Origin: Cyanobacteria bacterium PR.3.49
Lineage (GTDB): Bacteria > Cyanobacteriota > Vampirovibrionia > Obscuribacterales > Obscuribacteraceae
Assembly (NCBI GenBank): GCA_013997645.1
Contig: PNKB01000010.1
Coordinates: forward strand, 1 to 55,500
Reading direction: 5' to 3'
Length of the DNA stretch: 55,500 nt
Shown here piece after piece: positions 17,927 through 28,839 of the stretch. Position 1 is the stretch's first letter; every line of letters begins with the position of its first letter. The notes beneath the pieces are model-generated. The model saw nothing but the letters and a program-made list of their open reading frames with translations, had not been told where the DNA came from and did no database searches. The translations under genes were made by a program, and so were the position numbers.

Positions 17927-18109
17927 CTGCCTCTTGTATACATTTGGGCGCATCATACAGAAGTAAAACTGCAAAGTGTGTACAATCTCATCTGCCGAAA
18001 TGAGGACCGCGGCGCACCGCTTGGCAGCCGCGTTTGCTTTACATCTTTTCGGCAGCCTGGGAATTTATTTCCCAACTCCCAACGACCGTAGGTACTGGAG
18101 GATTTAGAG

Positions 18110-20920
18110 ATGCGTCGCGCACAAGTCTTTGCTATGGCGGCCTTGTTTCTGGCACTGCAACCCGGATTGTCAATCAAGCCCGCGTATGCCAATGACCTGA
18201 CCAATTTGATTGGCGGCCTGACCGGATTTACCGATGTCGACAACCGGCAGGTGCAGATTGAACGGCGCATTAGAGATGCTGTCGCCTCGGGGCGATTGAC
18301 CTGGGCGGAGGGCGACACTTATTTGAAACAGCTCGCCGTCATCGAGCGCAACGAGGCCGACTATAAAATTGGCGACAACAAATTGTCGACCTGGGAAGCG
18401 ATGAGGCTTTCACTCGATCTCGATAAATTGAGCCGCGATCTTGAAACCCACCTGCGAGATCGAAAATCCGGTTCTGTGGACATAGATTCAATTCAGGCAG
18501 ACTTGCTCAAGCGCATGACGGACGGCTTGGCGCAAAGAAGATTGACGCAGCAAGAATATGACGATTTGAAGTACGATTTTGATCGGGCTGCATCACTGGA
18601 AGCGATGTATCGTCAGGACAATCGATTGGAATATGACGAAGCGCTGAAAGTGGCGATCGAACTCGATCGTCTGGGTGCGAAGCTGGAGCGCTCGCTGCAT
18701 GATCGCGACGTTCCGGTGCAGAGCACAGATGAACGCCAGGCGGAATTAGACAAGAAAATCAGCGACGGTATCGCTTCAGGCAAATTGACCGGCGACGAAG
18801 CGCAGCAATTGAAGCTCGAATTCAACAGAATCTCTGATCGAGAAGCGGCTCTTAAATCTTCGGGCGGACGCATTTCGGCCGACGATCGACTGGCACTGCT
18901 CATCGATCTGGAAAGGCTGAATACTCAAATTGAATTGAAATTGAACAACATGCAGGTCTCGTCCGGTGGGACCAGCCAGGCCAATCTGCGACGCTCTGAG
19001 ATCGAAAACAAAATCTCAGATGCGCTGGTGAAGGGAAAGCTCACTCCGCTTGAAGCGCAACAGTTCAAGAGCAGTCTGGATCGCATTCAAACATTGATTC
19101 GCGATATGGGCGCCATTGAAGGAAGATTGACACCGGTCGAGCAACAAACAATTTCTGTCGAATACTCGATGCTCGATGCGCGCATCAATCGCATGCTGGT
19201 TGGTCGCTCAAATGTTTGGCAAGGTGTGACCGGGCGCGTTGCCGATATCGAACAGCGCATTGGCGATTCTGCCTCGAGCAGACGCCTGACCGATGCCGAG
19301 TCGGCGGCGCTGAAAGCAGAACTGCAACGGATTAAAGAAAGCGCAGCCAGCACGAGAAAAGCAGACGACACTTTTGCGCTCGACAGCGCATTGCTTCTGG
19401 CTGGCGATCTGGAGCGTTTGAGCAATCGTCTCAATCAGACTTTGCACGATCGCACAGAAGTCGCAGTCGATCTGGAACAAAAGAAATTGATGCTGGATAA
19501 GCGACTGGCTGATGGTGTTTTTGCCGGCACTCTTACTGTGTCGGAAGCCAGGGAGCTGGATGGTGAAGTCGATCGCGTCTCTCGCAAAGAAGCCGAACTG
19601 CGTGCATCGCAAAGCGGTTTGAATTATCGTGAAAGACTTGCACTTGCGTATGATCTCGAGCAACTCGCCACCAGAGTCGACGAGCAAATTCGTGACAGCG
19701 AAAGAGAGCCTGTTTCACTGCAGGATCAAAAAGCGATCATAGACAAAAATATTTCGGCTGCTCTTATCAACGGGCGCTTGAGCAATGATGAAGCTCGTTC
19801 GATCAAGGCTGAAAAGGACAGATTGAATTCGCTGGAAGTTCAATGCCGCGCTTCAGATGGTCGGCTGACTGCCGGCGAAAGTATTCTCATTGCTTCTGAA
19901 TGGGACAAGTTGCGCCGCGATTTGCGCCGCCAAACTCAAGATAAGCAAAGAGATCTTTCCAATATTGATGCACGGCAAACACAAATTCAAAGGCGAATTG
20001 CCGAAGGCGTCGCCTCAGGAAAGATTACTGCGAATGAAGCCAGCCGTCTCAATATCGAATTTGAGAATATCGCCAAGCAGGAAGCGCAATTCCGCGCCGA
20101 CGGTGGATTGAGTTATGGGGAAAGCTTGACTCTGGGCATCAGCTTGGAACAGCTGACGCGTCAGGTCGAGAACACCATTGCCAATGGCCGTACATCAATG
20201 CCCGATGTTGACGGCAAACAAAGAGAGATTGATATAGAGCTTGCCACTGCGGTAGCATCCGGTCGTCTGGCCCTCAAAGATGCTCAAGATTTCCGCTCCG
20301 AAATCGATCGCATTGCTGCGCTCGAATTCGGATATCAGCAATCCGGTGGCGGAATGAGTGCCGCCGAAGCGCACATGCTTCTGAGCGACCTGGATAAATT
20401 GCAATTGCGTGTTGATGCTCGATTGAAAGATCGCAAGCCTGTCTGGGCCGGCATCGATGCACGCCGAAACGAAATCAGCTCACTCATAAACAATCTGGAG
20501 CAAAGCAAAAAACTCAAGCCGGAAGAAGTCTTCAAATTCAAAGGCGAACTCAATCGCATCAGCCAGGCGCACGGTGCATTTCTTGCATCAGGAGGAGCGA
20601 TTGATTTGGCCGAGACTGTTTCGCTCGTAAATGATCTCGATCTGCTCAAGCGCCGTATCGACAATCGCACTGGTGTGATTGCCGTCAATCTTGCCTGGGA
20701 TGATATCGACGGTCGCCAGGCTGATCTTGAAAGACGTATAAATCTGGCGCTTGTACGCAAGAAAGTTACTCCGGTTGAAGGTCAAAAGCTGAAGACGGAA
20801 TTTGCCAAGATTCACCAAGCTGAGACCATCTTCAAAGCGAATGACGGCTCATTGAGCTATTTCGAGAAAATGGCGTTGGCTGGTCAGTTGGATAAATTGA
20901 ACCGCAAACTGCCGGAATAG
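18110..20920 (+). CDS. Large secreted protein of about eleven 82-residue repeats
   Basis: ATG 18110 has GGAGG about 10 bp upstream. The 936-residue protein begins with a signal peptide ending near AYA and is then almost wholly repetitive. Each unit of roughly 80-85 residues reads: a short x-R-Q-x-x-I-x-x-R-I opening, a SGRLT-x-x-E turn, a LK-x-E-x-x-RI helix, a G-x-L-x-x-x-E turn and a DL-x-x-L helix, ending in a charged RD/DR linker. I count eleven units, the last ending at the C-terminus. Alternation of helix and Gly/Ser turn suggests a long helical solenoid or rod outside the cytoplasm. I know of no named family; several units show an EF-hand-like Asp/Gly spacing but no clear calcium loop. 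Confidence 0.8.
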   Translation: MRRAQVFAMAALFLALQPGLSIKPAYANDLTNLIGGLTGFTDVDNRQVQIERRIRDAVASGRLTWAEGDTYLKQLAVIERNEADYKIGDNKLSTWEAMRLSLDLDKLSRDLETHLRDRKSGSVDIDSIQADLLKRMTDGLAQRRLTQQEYDDLKYDFDRAASLEAMYRQDNRLEYDEALKVAIELDRLGAKLERSLHDRDVPVQSTDERQAELDKKISDGIASGKLTGDEAQQLKLEFNRISDREAALKSSGGRISADDRLALLIDLERLNTQIELKLNNMQVSSGGTSQANLRRSEIENKISDALVKGKLTPLEAQQFKSSLDRIQTLIRDMGAIEGRLTPVEQQTISVEYSMLDARINRMLVGRSNVWQGVTGRVADIEQRIGDSASSRRLTDAESAALKAELQRIKESAASTRKADDTFALDSALLLAGDLERLSNRLNQTLHDRTEVAVDLEQKKLMLDKRLADGVFAGTLTVSEARELDGEVDRVSRKEAELRASQSGLNYRERLALAYDLEQLATRVDEQIRDSEREPVSLQDQKAIIDKNISAALINGRLSNDEARSIKAEKDRLNSLEVQCRASDGRLTAGESILIASEWDKLRRDLRRQTQDKQRDLSNIDARQTQIQRRIAEGVASGKITANEASRLNIEFENIAKQEAQFRADGGLSYGESLTLGISLEQLTRQVENTIANGRTSMPDVDGKQREIDIELATAVASGRLALKDAQDFRSEIDRIAALEFGYQQSGGGMSAAEAHMLLSDLDKLQLRVDARLKDRKPVWAGIDARRNEISSLINNLEQSKKLKPEEVFKFKGELNRISQAHGAFLASGGAIDLAETVSLVNDLDLLKRRIDNRTGVIAVNLAWDDIDGRQADLERRINLALVRKKVTPVEGQKLKTEFAKIHQAETIFKANDGSLSYFEKMALAGQLDKLNRKLPE

Positions 20921-20938
20921 CACGCAGGCAGATTAATT

Positions 20939-20968
20939 AGACAAACTGCTGGTAGACAAACTGCTGGT
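20939..20968. repeat. Tandem duplication of a 15-bp unit
   Basis: AGACAAACTGCTGGT occurs twice in direct succession (20939-20953 and 20954-20968), 18 bp after the stop of the repeat-protein gene. It is an exact duplication, probably recent slippage. Confidence 0.9.
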
Positions 20969-20984
20969 TGGAAAAAATTCGGCT

Positions 20985-21028
20985 CACCATTCTTTCAGAT
21001 ATTCCCAGGAATATCTGAAAGAATGGTG
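20985..21028. repeat. Perfect 21-bp inverted repeat with a 2-base centre
   Basis: The left arm (20985-21005) and right arm (21008-21028) are exact reverse complements separated by CA. There is no following T-tract, so it is not a classical terminator, although it would block or end transcription from either side. The central half, TTCCCAGGAATATCTGAA, resembles the second palindrome near 21140-21160. Confidence 0.92.
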
Positions 21029-21139
21029 GGTCGTGAAAGCAAGTACTGGTGAGGGTCCAAAACTTAACAGACTGCCATAGCCGGATTTCCATAAATGAAA
21101 ATCCCATGCCTGGTGCATTTCAGCCACTCCATGTTTTAG

Positions 21140-21157
21140 GAAATTCCCGGGAATTTC
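21140..21157. repeat. Perfect 18-bp palindrome
   Basis: GAAATTCCCGGGAATTTC is fully self-complementary. It lies about 130 bp from the longer inverted repeat and shares the TTCCC-GGAAT-TCTGAA core with it. The two may bound a small repeat element, or be paired sites for a dimeric regulator of typA, whose 3' end lies close by. Confidence 0.85.
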
Positions 21158-21193
21158 TGAATGCATGCAAGAGGTGAAGTCAGACAAAGCTGC

Positions 21194-23101
<1,908 letters not shown>

Positions 23102-23193
23102 GTTTCCTGTCTTTTGATATCGCCGGGAAAGCCGGATTTATCTGTTGTTATCGGTGTATTCTGTTTATGGGTTTGGATTTTGGAACGTAGGCT

Positions 23194-24408
23194 TTGTCCG
23201 GTTTATCTGACACGAGCAAAGGATCTGGCGGTGCGGTTTCTAGTGGGACTGTGATTCGCAGTCACGCCGGCGGCTATCTCGTCTATGAACCGGAGCTGGA
23301 CCTCAATCTTCTGTGCCAGGCGCGTGGGCGGCTGAAAAAGGAGCGCATCTCCATAGTTACTGGAGACCGGGTTGCTCTAGATGAAGTCGATCCCGAGAAA
23401 GGAAGCGGCGTCATCACGAGTCGTCTCGAAAGAGAAAATCTTCTCAGTCGGCCACTACTCGCCAACGTAGACCAGGTGATCATTGTACAGGCCATACATC
23501 AGCCCGATTGGAACGCCCTTGTCTGCGATCGCTACCTGGTGCATTTCCAGCTTGAGGTGCGGGATTCGCTGCCTGTTCTTTGCTTTAATAAGAGCGATTT
23601 GGCCTCGGAAGACGACAAGAAGGCTTTACGAAGTATTTATGAACCGCTTGGCTACTTGGTTACAATCGTCTCTGCTGCGACCGGCGAAGGACTTGACGGG
23701 CTGGCTAATTTGCTCCTTTCGAAGGCGACAGTTTTCGCCGGACCGTCCGGGGTCGGTAAGTCGACTCTTCTCAATTGGCTCGAACCTGAGTTGCGTTTAA
23801 AGACCGGAATTATGGAAAACGATTCCGGGGTCGGTCGCCACACCACCACATCCAGTGAACTCTTTCGCATATCCAAAAGACAGCTTCGCGAGCTGGGCGT
23901 AAGCGAAGAAGCCGTCGCCTGGGTCGCCGACACGCCCGGTTTTGGTTTGTCCGAATTTAAACATCCTGAGCCCCTGGATGTCGTCTGGCAATTTCCCGAT
24001 CTGGCCAAACTCGCCGTCGACTGCAAATATTCAGACTGCACGCATCTGGTAGAGCAGGGATGCAATGTGCTCGCCAACCTCGATCTGATTGATCCGGTTC
24101 GATTCGAAAATTACACTATTATGGTCAAAGAGTCTCAAAGCGAGAAATCCATTCTCAGAGACACATCAAAAAAAGTGGAGTCGGCGGTCAAATCGGTAGG
24201 TGGCAAGCAAGGAAAAGCTGTGCATGTTCCGCTTCTATCCGGGCGCTATCGCAGCAAAGCAAAAAATACTGAGCGCCAGCAGCTGAAGCGCAATACAAAT
24301 CTGGCTAACCAAGATGAAGAAGACGATTTTCAGGACGATGATTTAGGCGTTCAAAACGATTATCTTAACGATGAGCAAAATATTGGTGTCGATGATGAGG
24401 AAACATAG
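23194..24408 (+). CDS. rsgA: Ribosome small subunit-dependent GTPase RsgA
   Basis: RsgA is a circularly permuted GTPase that checks late 30S subunit maturation. The protein has the N-terminal OB fold, then permuted G motifs: NKSD (G4), GPSGVGKSTLLNWL (G1) and DTPGFG (G3). The C-terminal zinc site CKYSDCTHLVEQGC fits the C-x4-C-x-H-x5-C pattern. At 404 residues it is longer than most RsgA proteins (about 300-350) because of a C-terminal extension of about 75 residues ending in a highly acidic Asp/Glu/Asn tail. The start is uncertain: TTG 23194 gives the full frame with a weak GGA upstream, and GTG 23251 is an alternative. It is followed within 5 bp by the GH1 gene. Confidence 0.92.
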   Translation: MSGLSDTSKGSGGAVSSGTVIRSHAGGYLVYEPELDLNLLCQARGRLKKERISIVTGDRVALDEVDPEKGSGVITSRLERENLLSRPLLANVDQVIIVQAIHQPDWNALVCDRYLVHFQLEVRDSLPVLCFNKSDLASEDDKKALRSIYEPLGYLVTIVSAATGEGLDGLANLLLSKATVFAGPSGVGKSTLLNWLEPELRLKTGIMENDSGVGRHTTTSSELFRISKRQLRELGVSEEAVAWVADTPGFGLSEFKHPEPLDVVWQFPDLAKLAVDCKYSDCTHLVEQGCNVLANLDLIDPVRFENYTIMVKESQSEKSILRDTSKKVESAVKSVGGKQGKAVHVPLLSGRYRSKAKNTERQQLKRNTNLANQDEEDDFQDDDLGVQNDYLNDEQNIGVDDEET

Positions 24409-24413
24409 CTAGC

Positions 24414-25745
24414 ATGACTGAAAAGTCTCCACTGGTTTTTCCGCGTGGTTTCGTTTGGGGAGCGGCAACGGCCGCCTATCAGGTCGAGGGTGCGGCGAAA
24501 GCAGACGGTCGAGGCGAGTCAATCTGGGATCGCTTTTCTCACACGAAAGGCAATGTGCTGAACGACGACAATGGCGATGTCGCTTGCGATCACTATCATC
24601 GTTTTGCCGACGATGTGGCGATGATGAAAGGCATGGGATTGAAAGCATATCGTTTTTCAATTTCCTGGCCGCGCGTACTTCCCCATGGAAGAGGTTCCAT
24701 AAACTGGCTTGGGCTGGACTTCTACGATCGCCTGGTCGATGCGCTGCTGTCGGTGGGAATAGAACCTTACGCCACCCTTTACCATTGGGATTTGCCGGAG
24801 TCGCTGCAGGAAATCGGCGGCTGGACAAACCGCGACGTGACCGGTTACTTTGCAGATTATGCTGCGGTTATGGCTAAAAGATTGGGCGATCGCGTCAAAA
24901 ACTGGATGACTATTAATGAACCGTGGGTGGTGGCAGTGCTGGGCAACCTGACCGGCGAACATGCTCCCGGCTACCGGGATAAGTCAACGGCAATAAAAGT
25001 CGGACACAATTTGCTGGTCGGTCACGGCCGGGCGCTGGAGACAATCAAACACAGCCGGCCTGACAACAAAGTCGGGATTACTCTCAGTCTGTCGCCTGTC
25101 GAGCCTGCCTCGGACAGTGACGACGACCGGCGCATTGCCGAGCATCGCTATCAGATCTCTGCCGGACTTTTCTTAAACCCGCTGCTGACCGGCGCTTACC
25201 CATCCGAGGTTTATCCTGAGTTCGGCGAAGCAATTGCCGCCATTCATCCCGGCGACATGGCACTGATTTCCAGACGCATGGATTTTTTGGGAGTGCAGTA
25301 TTATTTCCGCATTGTCACCGGCAGGAAAGGAGATGTAAAAAATGTCTCCGGCTCGAAGTACACCGAAATGGGGTGGGAAGTTTGCCCGGGTGCCCTGGAA
25401 AGACTGCTCGTTCGCATGAACCAAGATTACGATCTGCCTCCTGTTTTTATTACTGAAAATGGTGCCGCATTCGACGATAAAGTTTCAAAAAATGGCGAAG
25501 TGCACGACCCCGAGCGCATCGAATATTTGCGCGAACATTTGCACGCAGTCTACCGGGCCTTGCGGCAGAAAGTGCCGGTTAAAGGCTATTTTGCCTGGTC
25601 GCTTTTGGACAACTTCGAGTGGGCCCAAGGCTATTCAAAACGCTTCGGGATTGTTTATGTGGACTACAAAACTCAAAAGCGCATAATCAAGGACAGCGGG
25701 CATTGGTACAGCAGAGTTTCACGCAGAGGAGAACTTGATCTGTGA
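24414..25745 (+). CDS. GH1 family beta-glucosidase
   Basis: This 443-residue enzyme should hydrolyse beta-glucosides or beta-galactosides by the retaining mechanism. Family marks are the N-terminal FVWGAATAAYQVEGAA (13-28), FSISWPRVLP (81-90), TLYHWDLPESLQ (121-132), the acid/base TINEP (E169) and the nucleophile ITENG (E348), with WSLLDNFEWAQGYSKRFG near the end. Length is typical for GH1. It has no signal peptide, so it acts on imported sugars. One oddity is LGVQYY (292-297) where most members have LG(I/V)NYY. ATG 24414 lies 5 bp after rsgA, and its stop overlaps the start of the SDR gene, so the three genes probably form an operon. Confidence 0.93.
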   Translation: MTEKSPLVFPRGFVWGAATAAYQVEGAAKADGRGESIWDRFSHTKGNVLNDDNGDVACDHYHRFADDVAMMKGMGLKAYRFSISWPRVLPHGRGSINWLGLDFYDRLVDALLSVGIEPYATLYHWDLPESLQEIGGWTNRDVTGYFADYAAVMAKRLGDRVKNWMTINEPWVVAVLGNLTGEHAPGYRDKSTAIKVGHNLLVGHGRALETIKHSRPDNKVGITLSLSPVEPASDSDDDRRIAEHRYQISAGLFLNPLLTGAYPSEVYPEFGEAIAAIHPGDMALISRRMDFLGVQYYFRIVTGRKGDVKNVSGSKYTEMGWEVCPGALERLLVRMNQDYDLPPVFITENGAAFDDKVSKNGEVHDPERIEYLREHLHAVYRALRQKVPVKGYFAWSLLDNFEWAQGYSKRFGIVYVDYKTQKRIIKDSGHWYSRVSRRGELDL

Positions 25746-26467
25746 GCGCACCGGATAAAGTGGCACTGGTAACGGGAGCAAATCGAGGCATCGGGCTCGA
25801 AGTGGCACGCCAACTGGCCCAAGCCGGATTGAAAGTCGTACTTACCTGTCGAGATGATAAGAAGGGCAAACAGGCGCAGCAAGAGCTGGCTTCGGCAGGT
25901 CTTGCTGTGGATATGCGGACCCTGGATGTGACCAGTGCTGACAGCGTGCGAGATCTTGCTCTGTACCTGCGCAAGCAGTACGGGCGTTTGGATATTCTCG
26001 TCAATAATGCCGGCATCATGCTCGATCGATTTGAAGACGGCCAGCCTGTGATGAGCATCATGGACTGCGATCTCGATCAGGTTCGCCGGACGATGGAGAC
26101 CAATCTTTATGGCGCTCTTTCCCTGACGAAAGAATTGCTGCCCTTGATGAAAGAGAATCACTTCGGTCGCATCGTAAACGTCTCGTCCGGGCTCGGGCAA
26201 ATTTCCGAAATGGGTGCCGGATACACCGGTTATCGCCTCTCGAAAGCGGCTCTCAATGCGCTTACTTGCATGGTTGCAGACGAATTGAGCAGCGAGAATA
26301 TTATTGTCAATGCCTGCTGCCCCGGTTGGGTGCGAACGGACATGGGCGGCAAAAACGCAGCGCGCAGTGTTGAAGAAGGCGCCGATACCATTGTCTGGCT
26401 GTGCCAATCCGCCGATGGTTCTGTTTCAGGCAAACTCTTCCGCGACAGAGAAGAGCAACCCTGGTAA
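25742..26467 (+). CDS. Short-chain dehydrogenase/reductase
   Basis: A 241-residue classical SDR with the NAD(P) motif TGANRGIG near the N-terminus, NNAG, a catalytic Ser in VSSGLG and the YRLSK Tyr-Lys pair. The pattern, including the insert before the catalytic Ser and the CPGWVRTDMGG stretch, resembles carbonyl-reductase-type SDRs. The Arg after the fingerprint Asn suggests NADPH preference. It reduces or oxidises a carbonyl/hydroxyl substrate that cannot be read from sequence. The GTG start overlaps the GH1 stop by 4 bp (GTGA), so translation is likely coupled. It converges with the next gene across 17 bp. Confidence 0.88.
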   Translation: MSAPDKVALVTGANRGIGLEVARQLAQAGLKVVLTCRDDKKGKQAQQELASAGLAVDMRTLDVTSADSVRDLALYLRKQYGRLDILVNNAGIMLDRFEDGQPVMSIMDCDLDQVRRTMETNLYGALSLTKELLPLMKENHFGRIVNVSSGLGQISEMGAGYTGYRLSKAALNALTCMVADELSSENIIVNACCPGWVRTDMGGKNAARSVEEGADTIVWLCQSADGSVSGKLFRDREEQPW

Positions 26468-26484
26468 GAGAAAAAAGCAGAAAG

Positions 26485-27780
26485 CTAGATTGCGCCGGCG
26501 TTTGAACTTTCATTCGGCGCCGTTGACGCGGTTGTGAAATACAAACGCAGAACGTACGCTGCTACAACTGCCGCCCAGAGGGCAAAAGGCTGTATTTTGC
26601 AGAGCCGGAAAAGAAAATCTAAGAAGAACAAAATCCAGCTCAAATACACAAAAGAAACTGCGGCTATTTTTAAAATCAATCTGTCCCTGGTACCGATATT
26701 GGTGTCGTTGCGATCGGCTGCAAGAAACAAGAGCAAGCAGGGAATAAAGGCGAGAATATAGTCTTGAGTATGTGTATGGGGGCTGGAAACCAGCATCAAC
26801 AGTACAGTTGCGCTGGCCAGTAAATTGAATCGCACCGAATCTTTCCAGTCCAGTTTTTTCCAGATGAAAAACAAACATCCGGCTGCAGTCAGACAGACCC
26901 CGGCACTTAAATAATGAATCGGTTTTGAATCGGAGCCGGTGATTAGTACCAGAATGCCTCTTAGATTTTGCATCTTTTCAGGCTGCACACCGACAATCTG
27001 GCTTGATGCCTCATTGGTCAAGAAAGCCTGAGGAAAAGCCACGATATTGTCCCAGCCGAGCACAGCCGTGCAAATCCCCAGCAATATTGCGCAAAAGCCT
27101 GCAAGAACGGCAGGAAATTTCCAACCGAATCGCGCCGTTCCAATCGAGAGTAGATAGGGCGCATACTGCAGTTTTATGGTCCCGATACAAGCCATAGCTG
27201 CCGTTGCAATCAGGTTTCCGCCTTTCAAGAAATAGAAGAACGACAGCACCATGGGAAAAAGCAGGCATGATGTAGAGCCGAGCCTGATGCTGAACCAGGT
27301 GGCATATGATGCTGCAAAAGCGGTCACGGCAGTGAGTTTTGCAAACCAGTGCCGAAGCGGTTTGACAAAGGTGGCTAGCAAAATGCCGATGGAAGCAAGA
27401 AGCGTAACCAGGCCCCAGGTTATCCATGCTCCGTCCAGAGTGAGCAAGGAGAGCGGCAAGAGCACTACAAAAGTCACTGGAGTATTGGGATTGGAAAACG
27501 GTGCCTCCGGCACTACCGGTGCCGTCAGCTTTGTCTCCAATTCAATCTGGGTTGGGCCATCATAAATTTTGGTCGGTTTCGTCAGGCACTGTCGGGCCAG
27601 AACGCCGCTGCCGTAAAAACTGACAAAATCACTTATATATGGACGTCCATCAATCTTTCGTGCCTGCAATTCTTTGTCGTGCATCCACTGACCTAAAAGC
27701 GCAAAGGCTTGCAGAGCCCAGAAAAAAGCAAAGCCGAAGTAGAGCACCCAGAAACGTTCTCGATTTTTTTGGCTGAGCAT
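26485..27780 (-). CDS. Polytopic membrane protein, GT87/DUF2029-like
   Basis: A 431-residue protein with about ten membrane helices. The segment SDFVSFYGSGVLARQ followed by IYDGP (about residues 50-75) matches the start of the DUF2029/GT87 family, whose best-known members are polyprenyl-phosphate mannosyltransferases acting at the outer face of the cytoplasmic membrane. The Asp in this stretch is where such GT-C enzymes keep a catalytic acid. The substrate here is unknown; lipid or glycan mannosylation is only a family-based guess. ATG 27780 has a weak GGAA close upstream. It lies 12 bp downstream of the hydroxyacid dehydrogenase gene on the same strand. Confidence 0.75.
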   Translation of the reverse strand: MLSQKNRERFWVLYFGFAFFWALQAFALLGQWMHDKELQARKIDGRPYISDFVSFYGSGVLARQCLTKPTKIYDGPTQIELETKLTAPVVPEAPFSNPNTPVTFVVLLPLSLLTLDGAWITWGLVTLLASIGILLATFVKPLRHWFAKLTAVTAFAASYATWFSIRLGSTSCLLFPMVLSFFYFLKGGNLIATAAMACIGTIKLQYAPYLLSIGTARFGWKFPAVLAGFCAILLGICTAVLGWDNIVAFPQAFLTNEASSQIVGVQPEKMQNLRGILVLITGSDSKPIHYLSAGVCLTAAGCLFFIWKKLDWKDSVRFNLLASATVLLMLVSSPHTHTQDYILAFIPCLLLFLAADRNDTNIGTRDRLILKIAAVSFVYLSWILFFLDFLFRLCKIQPFALWAAVVAAYVLRLYFTTASTAPNESSNAGAI

Positions 27781-27792
27781 TTCCGGTTTCTT

Positions 27793-28806
27793 TTAGGTGG
27801 ACGCCGTCGTTTTAAGTTTAGCTGAGAATTTCTGCCAAGCGTCCGGATTGACGGCATTGGTCGGAAGCTTACCGCTAAAAGCTTCCAGCAACCCTTTAAC
27901 TGCCAGCTCGTCCATGGCTGCACGAGTTTCTTTTGTGGCGCTGCCGATGTGGGGAGCCAAGACCACATTGTCGAGAGCAATCAATCTCTGGGGGACTTGC
28001 GGCTCGTTTTCAAAAACGTCCAGCCCGCAACCGGCAATTTTTTTCTCCTCCAATGCCTGAATAAGCGCATCTTCATCAATGACCGCGCCTCGAGATGTGT
28101 TGACTAAGACGCAATGCGGCTGCATGATGTCGAATTGGCTCTTGCCGAGTAGGTGACGAGTATCGGCTCTCAGCGGGCAATTAACGCTGATAAAGTCGGC
28201 GGTGCAGCAGAGTTCATTCAAATCGACGCGCTGAGCCTGAAACGTTTTTTTCAAATCGTCGTCGGTTTTTTTATCGCTGCCTTCCCTTGCGTAAATGAGA
28301 TTGAGTCCGAAAGCGCGCGCTCTCTTTGCCACCGCTTTTCCAATGCGGCCCATGCCGATTATTCCGAGCGTTTTTCCATTGAGTTCGGCACCGAGCATCA
28401 GTTCACGTTTCCAACCGGTCCACTCACCGCGGCGAACGAATCCATCTGCTTCGACAATTCTTCTTGCCGCTGCCAGCAATAGAGCGAATGCCAGATCGGC
28501 TGTGGCATTGTCGAGAACACCCGGAGTGTTGGTTATGAGAACTCCGGCGTCATTGGCATCGGCGACATTGATGTTGTCGTATCCGACAGCCACATTTGCT
28601 ACCAATTTCAGCTGCGGTCGCTTTTTGAAAAGCTCTGCGTCCACCCTGTCCCCCAGTATGCATACGAGGGCATCTTTTCCTTCCAGGCGTTGCTCCACCT
28701 CAGAGGGCTCCATGGGCTGGTCTGACTCGTAGGCGTCCACCTGCGCGAAATTGCTTAATGCTTGTGCCGCTTTATCAGAGAGCTTTCCGGTTACGAATAC
28801 TTTCAA
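27793..28806 (-). CDS. D-2-hydroxyacid dehydrogenase (glyoxylate/hydroxypyruvate reductase type)
   Basis: A 337-residue cytoplasmic enzyme of the D-isomer-specific 2-hydroxyacid dehydrogenase family. It has the NVAVGYDNINV substrate-domain motif, the GIIGMGRIGKAVAKRA Rossmann fingerprint, NTSRGAVIDE with the catalytic Arg, VFENEP with the Glu and PHIGSAT with the catalytic His. The pattern is closest to glyoxylate/hydroxypyruvate reductases (GyaR/GHPR type), which interconvert glyoxylate and glycolate or hydroxypyruvate and D-glycerate. The residue two positions past the last Gly-rich strand favours NADP, but I am not sure. It lies 33 bp downstream of glpD on the same strand. Confidence 0.9.
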   Translation of the reverse strand: MKVFVTGKLSDKAAQALSNFAQVDAYESDQPMEPSEVEQRLEGKDALVCILGDRVDAELFKKRPQLKLVANVAVGYDNINVADANDAGVLITNTPGVLDNATADLAFALLLAAARRIVEADGFVRRGEWTGWKRELMLGAELNGKTLGIIGMGRIGKAVAKRARAFGLNLIYAREGSDKKTDDDLKKTFQAQRVDLNELCCTADFISVNCPLRADTRHLLGKSQFDIMQPHCVLVNTSRGAVIDEDALIQALEEKKIAGCGLDVFENEPQVPQRLIALDNVVLAPHIGSATKETRAAMDELAVKGLLEAFSGKLPTNAVNPDAWQKFSAKLKTTAST

Positions 28807-28839
28807 TGTGAGGTTTTCCCGTCGCTATGGAATTTGTTT

